Source: Cervus elaphus
Lineage: Eukaryota > Chordata > Mammalia > Artiodactyla > Cervidae
Assembly (NCBI RefSeq): GCF_910594005.1
Contig: NC_057841.1
Location: forward strand, 12,881,001 to 12,945,000
Length of the DNA stretch: 64,000 nt
Direction of reading: 5' to 3'
The notes beneath the pieces are model-generated. The model was not told where the DNA came from. It did not search any database and saw only the letters and a program-made list of their open reading frames with translations. The translations under genes were made by a program, and so were the position numbers. This document shows positions 58,291 through 64,000 of the stretch, in pieces. The stretch's first letter is position 1; each line of letters begins with the position of its first letter.

Positions 58291-59084
58291 AAGTATTTGC
58301 TGACCACATATAGAAATTGAGAAATTTCATCCATAGTGCCAGATACACAGGCAGAATATAGGTGTTCCAGTTGATATAAATCAGTTGAGTAGATGTGATG
58401 GTGAGTGCATATTTTGTATTCCACATTCCTGTTTGTCTTTTTCCCTCAGTAAATTCAGCAGAAAGATTATCAGCTCAATGTGCAGGAGTGAGGAGGGATT
58501 AAAAGAGAGAGAGGAAGTGAAACAGTCATTTAGAAAAGTTAATGCTAGAACACTAAGATGCTACTTGAGGTGAATTTAAACCAAGACCTGTTAGCATAGC
58601 GCTCGGTTCTCTAGTGCCACAGCAGCTGCAGACAAAGCAGAGGGCTGCATTCAACCAGAGCGTGAGTTTCACAAGTGACTGTCTGCCAAAGACATGGAGG
58701 CAAGGAGATGGAGGTATAACGCAGAGAAAGGACTGTAATGTTGAGACATCACAATTACATGTGAGGATTGAAAAAAAATGGAGGTGGATAAATGACAGTG
58801 TAAAGATGGTATCAATAGACTGTATGCTCCAAGGGGTTGAAGTTTTATGCTTGATACTGAAGAAATTAAACTGGAAAGATAAGCTTATGTTTGGAGAGTT
58901 TGAGACCCTGAAGAATGTGTAGTAATTGATGAAGGCAATGTCTAAGTGTGACCTTGGGAGTAGGTTGGTAAAGTCGAGTGAAGGACAAGATAATCGGAAA
59001 GGAAGAATTTGAGGAACTGAGAGGGCAGAGCGCTAAAAGCTGATGTTTGCGATACTGTGCTCAGTGATAGAGTCAAAAAGAAGA
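58291..59084. other. Unassigned purine-rich DNA
   Basis: Many gag/gga motifs and a 102-codon plus frame (58614-58922) with no motif. It may be an old repeat; no family assigned. Confidence 0.4.
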
Positions 59085-59340
59085 GAGGAGTGACATCACC
59101 AAGATGGCGACAGAGGGTGTTTCTGATTTCACACCCCTCACAGGATGAACCACGGGCAACTCTTCATGGACAAGGCACCACCAGAGAAAATCCCAGGACA
59201 CAGGAATGAGGCATCCCCTGCACCAGAGACCAAGACAGACAATGTTGGAAGGTGAGAGGACCCGCCCCACACTGACCACACTGCCCTGCCCCAGGCTAGG
59301 GCAGTGCCAGATTCCTGTCATCTGAGGCCATGATGGAGAT
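59085..59340 (+). other. GC-richer block with YY1-like motif
   Basis: A compact GC-richer block containing ccaagatggc at 59099-59108, a core typical of YY1 sites and of the start of L1 5' UTRs. It is followed by CpG-bearing sequence and then a SINE. An L1 5'-UTR fragment is one explanation, but downstream L1 sequence is absent and I cannot confirm it. Confidence 0.35.
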
Positions 59341-59577
59341 TGACCGTCGTCTTCTCCTTCAGGAGAAAAGTGAAAAGTGAAGTCACTCAGTCGTGTCCGA
59401 CTCTTTGTGACCCCTTGAACTGGAGCCTACCAGGATCCTCCGTCCATGGGATTTTCCAGGCAAGAGTACTGGAGTGGGTTGCCATTTCCTTCTCCAGGGG
59501 CTCTTCCCAACCCAGGGATCGAACCTGGGTCTCCTGCATTGTAGGCAGTTACTTTACCATCTGAGCCACCAGGGAAG
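59341..59577 (-). mobile_element. Bov-tA SINE
   Basis: From 59365: 'agtgaagtcactcagtcgtg', 'ggattttccaggcaagagta', 'ttccttctccaggggctctt', 'cagggatcgaacctgggtct', head 'ttaccatctgagccaccagg'. tggagat at 59334-59340 and 59578-59584 may be the TSD, placing about 24 extra bases at its 3' end. Confidence 0.95.
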
Positions 59578-59584
59578 TGGAGAT

Positions 59585-61484
59585 CTGCCCTAAAAACCCC
59601 ACCCACATGATTGCAAAAGCATTTTGTGATGGTGATGACTGCACACCAACTCCAAGGACTCCTGGATGCTTTAGAAGCATGCTTAGAACATGCATTTTGG
59701 ATTTCTCTGGTGTAGACTCTGTACCAAAATGGTCTCAGTCTAGATCTGACATCCTGGTTCTGCCTTCCCCCACCCCAGCCTCCAGAGAAGAGTTCTGGAT
59801 CTCAACTCTGACTCTGCTCTACCTTCTACTGCTCAGTAGAGTCCTGCCCCATTGTATTCGGAAATATGATGATCACCTCTGAAACATACAATTCAGTCAT
59901 TTGATGCACCAATTTAACTCCCAAAAGTGATTGCTTTCAATCAAATATACAATTCCCAAGAAGGAACAGAATTATACCTCTTTCTTTCCGAAGCTAATCA
60001 GGTACTTGAAGCAAACAAAAACACCAGAACTCTAGTGTGCTTTTTTAAATTTATAACTTTAACCAAAAATAAAATATTTTCTGCAAATTAAGGCAATAAA
60101 ATATGAAGATACAGTAAGAACATAGATATTATATCTTTAGGGGATGGCTGTATTTATTCATCTTGCATCAAAAAACACACATTTTTCCTCCCATGAAAGG
60201 AAAAATAGACCTGTTTGTTGTGCCACTATAAATTTTAGTTTTGCATTTATAGTCATTAAGTTTGAAATGCATCAAATTACACATTTAAATATGCCTAAAT
60301 TTGTGTGGTTTATAGTTTATCTGCTTTTTGAACTATAGCAGAGCCACAGAAATGAATAGTTATAGATCTGGTTTGTCTATGTTTTTAAGCTTCTCAAGTT
60401 GTTAATTTATTATAGCATAATGGAGAAATGACTCATAAGAATTTCATAGCCTTAGAGTTCTGAGTGCTTAAATACAAGTAGTCATTACTTTTTTAATTAT
60501 TCCAGTTTCAGCAACTCTAAAAAAATAATTTAACTTTTCACATTAGTTAAATAACCAAAATGTCTTATAATAAATGACTTATTAAATGTCTTTTAAATGA
60601 CAAAACTTCAAAATAAGACAAGAAACATGTATACTTGAAATATAATTCCACTCGACATTTGTTTTTATAAACATAATGTTAATACCCTAAATATATAATT
60701 TTTCTCATTATATATTCTATATGAGAAAATTTTAAGGATTTTAATTCTTTTGACACAATAGAATGGCCCTTGTTTTATCTTACCAAAATATTTGGAATGC
60801 TTTACTATTAAGCTCAATTATGATATATGCAAGGCAAGAATATTCTGATTATAGCAGGAAGAAAAATTATTCCTGAATGTTCCGTTTAAAGTGGCTTACT
60901 AGGAACTTGAAACACTAACCTTTTATCAAAATGCTTTGTAATCCAATATAGAAATCAAGATCCTAAATAAAACTCTCTCTTTAAATGTTCAATTACAGAG
61001 AATAATATTGAATGCAGTGTTGCAAAATTACTGTGCAAAGAATACAAAACTGTATAAAACCAGAGGATATATTTTTAATATGTATTTCAGCACCTGAGTT
61101 GGTATCTTAACTCTTCCTCTCCATGTGTGACTATAGTGTTGTCATTTACTCACTCAGATTTCTATAATTGCTATAATTAAGGGTATAATTTCAGGACTGT
61201 AGTAAGATTTATATGAAATAATAACATATTAATATCTATATTAATGAATGAGTATAATTTATGTTTAGAAGTTTATAATTAAGATTAAATATTATAAGAT
61301 ATTATGTTAAATACTGGAACATTCAATTAAGCACTGTTATATACTATAAGATTACACCCTGAATATTTGATCTGAGACATAGATTAATTATGCATAATTT
61401 TTCACATTTTAGGAGATGGTGTTTTACTTTCCCCAAAGGTTTCATTAAGCCAACTACCCCCATGTCAGTGGTAGAATTTATGTA
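59585..61484. other. Unassigned DNA
   Basis: The first 300 bp are less AT-rich and hold a 101-codon plus frame (59577-59882) that begins within SINE-flank sequence and has no motif. The remainder is strongly AT-rich with nothing named. Confidence 0.45.
60700..60729. repeat. AT-rich inverted repeat
   Basis: ttttctcat (60700-60708) and atgagaaaa (60721-60729) flank a 12-base loop. Weak hairpin in AT-rich DNA. Confidence 0.75.
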
Positions 61485-61630
61485 ATTCCACACATTATTC
61501 TTCACAGACAAGGAAAGGGTATCCATCCCAGAGAGGCTAAGTGATTAGCTTGAGATCACACCACTTGTAAATGCACGTGTCAGTTTATTTCCAGATCTGA
61601 ATCCAATCCCACTCTACCATACGTGGTATC
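61485..61630 (-). mobile_element. MIR SINE remnant
   Basis: 'cagagaggctaagtgattag', 'cttgagatcacaccacttgt', 'agatctgaatccaatcccac', 'tctaccatac' follow reversed MIR order. Confidence 0.75.
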
Positions 61631-61754
61631 AAATACTCAGAAACTAGATATGAGTAGTGTTAAGAAAGACAGGTGAAAAGGATATACTCAGTCATGGATC
61701 AGAAAGATATTACCTTTTATAAAATCATCTGCATCTCTTTTCACTACACACGAC

Positions 61755-61962
61755 TTAAGATCCCTGGGCCTTATGGCGGGTGTGTGGCATCCGCTCTAGA
61801 GCAGAGTACCCCCTGGTGCCCATCACAGATGTGATGTGTCCACTCGCCCTGTGACCAGAGGCCCAGATGCTCCTCTTCTCAGCCCCCCGGAACACCCTGT
61901 ACCGATCCCCTCTTAGATCTGTGTGAGGCTCTCCCTGGGGTATGGGCCACACACCGAGTTAA
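61755..61962. other. Small GC/CpG-rich island of unknown origin
   Basis: About 200 bp of clearly GC-rich sequence with seven CpGs in very AT-rich surroundings. A 65-codon minus frame spans it (61755-61952); the plus strand is not open throughout. I recognise no repeat, promoter or exon. It could be a fragment of a processed transcript, a retroviral piece or a gene-conversion tract. Confidence 0.4.
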
Positions 61963-62335
61963 CACAAGTTAAAACACATACACATGACACAAAGAACATA
62001 ATATACAAAAAACATGTTTAAACAAAAGTATTCGCAAAATCTCATTAAGTGGCTGCACCTGGAGAGAAGGGGATGGGAGCAGGATGTCAGTATAAAAGGA
62101 AATATGTAAATAGAAAAGATAGATTTGCATGAAGAATGAATGGTGCTGAGAAGTGAGACTAACTCAACCAAAGAGAAAGAAAAAAAGTGATTATTCTTTG
62201 CTGTGTTGTCTATTGGTATTTTTTTCCTAATGAGGTTTATACCACTTCCATTTTTCAGAACGTAAATGAGTGGGAACAATAGAACTGGATGAAAAATGCT
62301 AATAAATCAGACATTGTTCAAAAGAATAAAAATAT
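61963..62335. other. Unassigned AT-rich DNA
   Basis: A 106-codon minus frame at 61959-62279 is low-complexity and without motif. Confidence 0.5.
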
Positions 62336-62462
62336 ATTATTGTTGTTGTTCAGTTACTAAGTCGTGTCTGATTGTCACCCCATGGACTGCGGCACGCCAG
62401 GCCGCCCTGCCCTTCACTATCTCCCTGAGTTTGCTTTAACTCATGTCCATTGAATAGGTGGT
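62336..62462 (-). mobile_element. BovB 3'-end fragment
   Basis: (TTG)n, then 'ttcagttactaagtcgtgtc', 'accccatggactgcggcacg', 'gagtttgctttaactcatgt'. Severely 5'-truncated. Confidence 0.92.
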
Positions 62463-62794
62463 CTAAAAGTGTTGCCTAGAGTTAAGAAGAGAGGGAAACA
62501 CTAACGAATGATCATGCTCTAAAGTCTTCCATGGAACCTGTCCTTAAAACATGCTGATTTTACTGAGTTTTTATCTCACACTACATTTTCTACACACAAG
62601 TCAAAAAAGTTTCAGCTTAGAATACAGCACACATGATGCATTTGGTTTGTTATTAGGTTCTGAAGGGGATCTGACTTTCCCTTTTTTTTCCCTCCTAGTT
62701 TTTTGATTGGCAAGTAAAATAATATAAGGTATTTAACATGAGAAAATACAATTTATAATATGCACAGCACGAATGGACGTAAGTATAAAGAATT
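62463..62794. other. Unassigned DNA
   Basis: Nothing recognised. Confidence 0.5.
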
Positions 62795-62807
62795 CCAGAG
62801 CAAGGCA

Positions 62808-63012
62808 AAGTGAAAGTCACTCAGTCATGTCTGACTCTTTGTGACCCCATGGACTGTAGCCTTCTAGGCTCCTCTGTCCATGGGATTCTCGAGGCCAGAA
62901 TATTGGAGAGGGTAGCCATACCCTTCTCCCCGGGAGCTTCCTGACCAGGGATCTAAGCTGGGTCTTCTGCATTGCAGGGAGATTCTTTGCCACTAGTGCC
63001 ACCTGGGAAGCT
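62808..63012 (-). mobile_element. Bov-tA SINE with aged TSD
   Basis: 'aagtgaaagtcactcagtca', 'gaccccatggactgtagcct', 'gagggtagccatacccttct', head 'ctttgccactagtgccacct'. Flanks ccagagcaaggca (62795-62807) and ccaaagcaaagca (63013-63025) match at 11 of 13 bases. Confidence 0.95.
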
Positions 63013-63067
63013 CCAAAGCAAAGCAGAGAGAGAGGTATATATTATTCTGGATTAAGAGATGGAGGAT

Positions 63068-64000
63068 TACCAAAGTAATGCTCAAAATTCTCCAAGTTAG
63101 GCTTCAACAGTACGTGAATCAAGAACTTCCAGATGTTCAAGCTGGATTTAGAAAACACAGAGGAACCAGAGACTAAATTGCCAACATCTGTTGGATCATC
63201 AAAAAAGGAAGAGAGTTCCAGAAAAACATTTACCTCTGCTTTATTGACTATGCCAAAGCCTTTGACTGTGTGGATCAAAACAAGCTGTGGAAATTCTTCA
63301 AGAGATGTGAATACCAGACCACCTGACCTGCCCCCTGAGAAAACTTTTTGCAGGTCAAGAAGCAACTGTTAGAACTGGACATGGAAAAATGGACTGGTTC
63401 CAAATTGTGGAAGGAGTACATCAAGGCTGTATATTGTCACCCTGCTAATTTAACTTATATGCAGAGTACATCAGGCAAAATTCTGGGATGGATAAAGCAC
63501 AAGCTGGAATCAGGATTGCTGGGGTAAATATCAATAACCTCAGATACGCAGATGACACCACCCTTATGGCAGAAAACAAAGAGAACTAAGGAGCCTCTTG
63601 ATGAAAGTGAAAGAGAATGAAAAAGCTGGCCTAAAACTCAACATTCAGAAAACTAAGATCATGACATTTGGGTCCATCACTTCATGGCAAATAGATGGGG
63701 AAACAGTGGAAGCAGTGACAGACTTTATTTTCTTGGGCTCCAAAATCACTGCAGATGATTTCATCACTGCAGCCATGAAATTAAAAGACACTTGCTTCTT
63801 GGAAGAAAAGCTATGACATACCTAGACAGTGTATTAAAAAGCAGAGACATTACTTTGCTGACAATGGTCTGTGTAGTCAAAGCTATGGTTTTTCCAGTAG
63901 TCATGTATGGATTGGAGAGTTGGACTATAAAGAAAGCTGAGCACCAAAGAATTGATGCTTTTGAACTGTGGTGTTGGAGAAGACTCTTGAGAGTCCCTTG
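63068..64000 (+). mobile_element. BovB running off the right edge
   Basis: 'ccaaagtaatgctcaaaatt', 'gaacttccagatgttcaagc', 'tttattgactatgccaaagc', 'cagatacgcagatgacacca', 'gatgcttttgaactgtggtg'. The window ends inside it, before the BovB tail. RT frames (63133-63372, 63598-63816) are broken. Confidence 0.96.

Noticed and set aside
59577..59882. 101-codon plus frame as a small gene
   Set aside because: It starts at the SINE border, has no motif, and no splice or promoter context was found.
1..64000. A CRISPR array, operon or prokaryotic defence system
   Set aside because: All repeats are dispersed mammalian retroelements or microsatellites, and no spaced short-repeat array or bacterial gene is present.

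Overview
This window is nuclear DNA of a ruminant (cattle, sheep, goat or deer group). The evidence is the repeat content: many copies of the RTE-type LINE BovB, of the BovB-derived SINEs Bov-A and Bov-tA, and ruminant L1 copies with the typical 3' end. The background is AT-rich with homopolymers and (AC)n/(TA)n microsatellites. I found no host gene, exon chain, tRNA, rRNA, snoRNA, CpG island or CRISPR-like array. The long open frames are mostly decayed retrotransposon reverse-transcriptase frames or SINE sequence read on one strand. The region looks like a gene desert or the inside of a very large intron. The species cannot be fixed from this sequence alone.

Layout. 0-5 kb: a dimeric Bov-A SINE, MIR remnants, a SINE head between two copies of a ~49-bp repeat, and a CHR-type SINE. 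5-8 kb: a MaLR (MLT1-like) LTR split by a Bov-A monomer, an L1 split by a Bov-tA, and a solo retroviral LTR with a repeated U3 block. 9-17 kb: MIR, a short BovB with a clean target-site duplication (TSD), an L1 with inverted 5' end carrying a 66-bp (AC)n array, and a second inverted L1 with a 15-bp TSD that later received a 1.6-kb BovB. 17-24 kb: mostly old L1 and L2 remnants plus unassigned AT-rich DNA. 24-26 kb: an old L1 split by a Bov-tA with a 10-bp TSD. 26-32 kb: unassigned DNA, a 28-nt L1 micro-insertion, a Bov-tA split by BovB, and a BovB with a 14-bp TSD. 32-38 kb: a young L1 3' end, a 1.2-kb BovB on the minus strand and a ~3-kb L1 on the minus strand with a recognisable reverse-transcriptase motif, then MIR pieces. 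38-45 kb: a small twin-primed L1, an unassigned CpG-bearing block, further L1 pieces and a Bov-tA. 45-50 kb: an L1 carrying one young L1 and one Bov-tA, with another Bov-tA abutting its 5' end, followed by the least decayed BovB of the window. 50-57 kb: L2, Bov-tA, an old L1 split by a Bov-tA, then about 3 kb of unassigned DNA. 57-64 kb: BovB fragments, SINEs, two small GC/CpG-rich islands of unknown origin, and a BovB running off the right edge.

How the parts relate. BovB and L1 encode the reverse transcriptases that made nearly everything here. Ruminant Bov-A/Bov-tA SINEs share the BovB 3' end and are mobilised by it; L1 made the A-tailed and 5'-inverted copies. Every reverse-transcriptase frame seen is broken by stops, frameshifts or truncation, so nothing here looks active. 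Nesting gives a relative order: L2/MIR/MLT1 and mammalian L1 first, then CHR and older ruminant L1, then BovB, Bov-tA and the youngest L1 3' ends.
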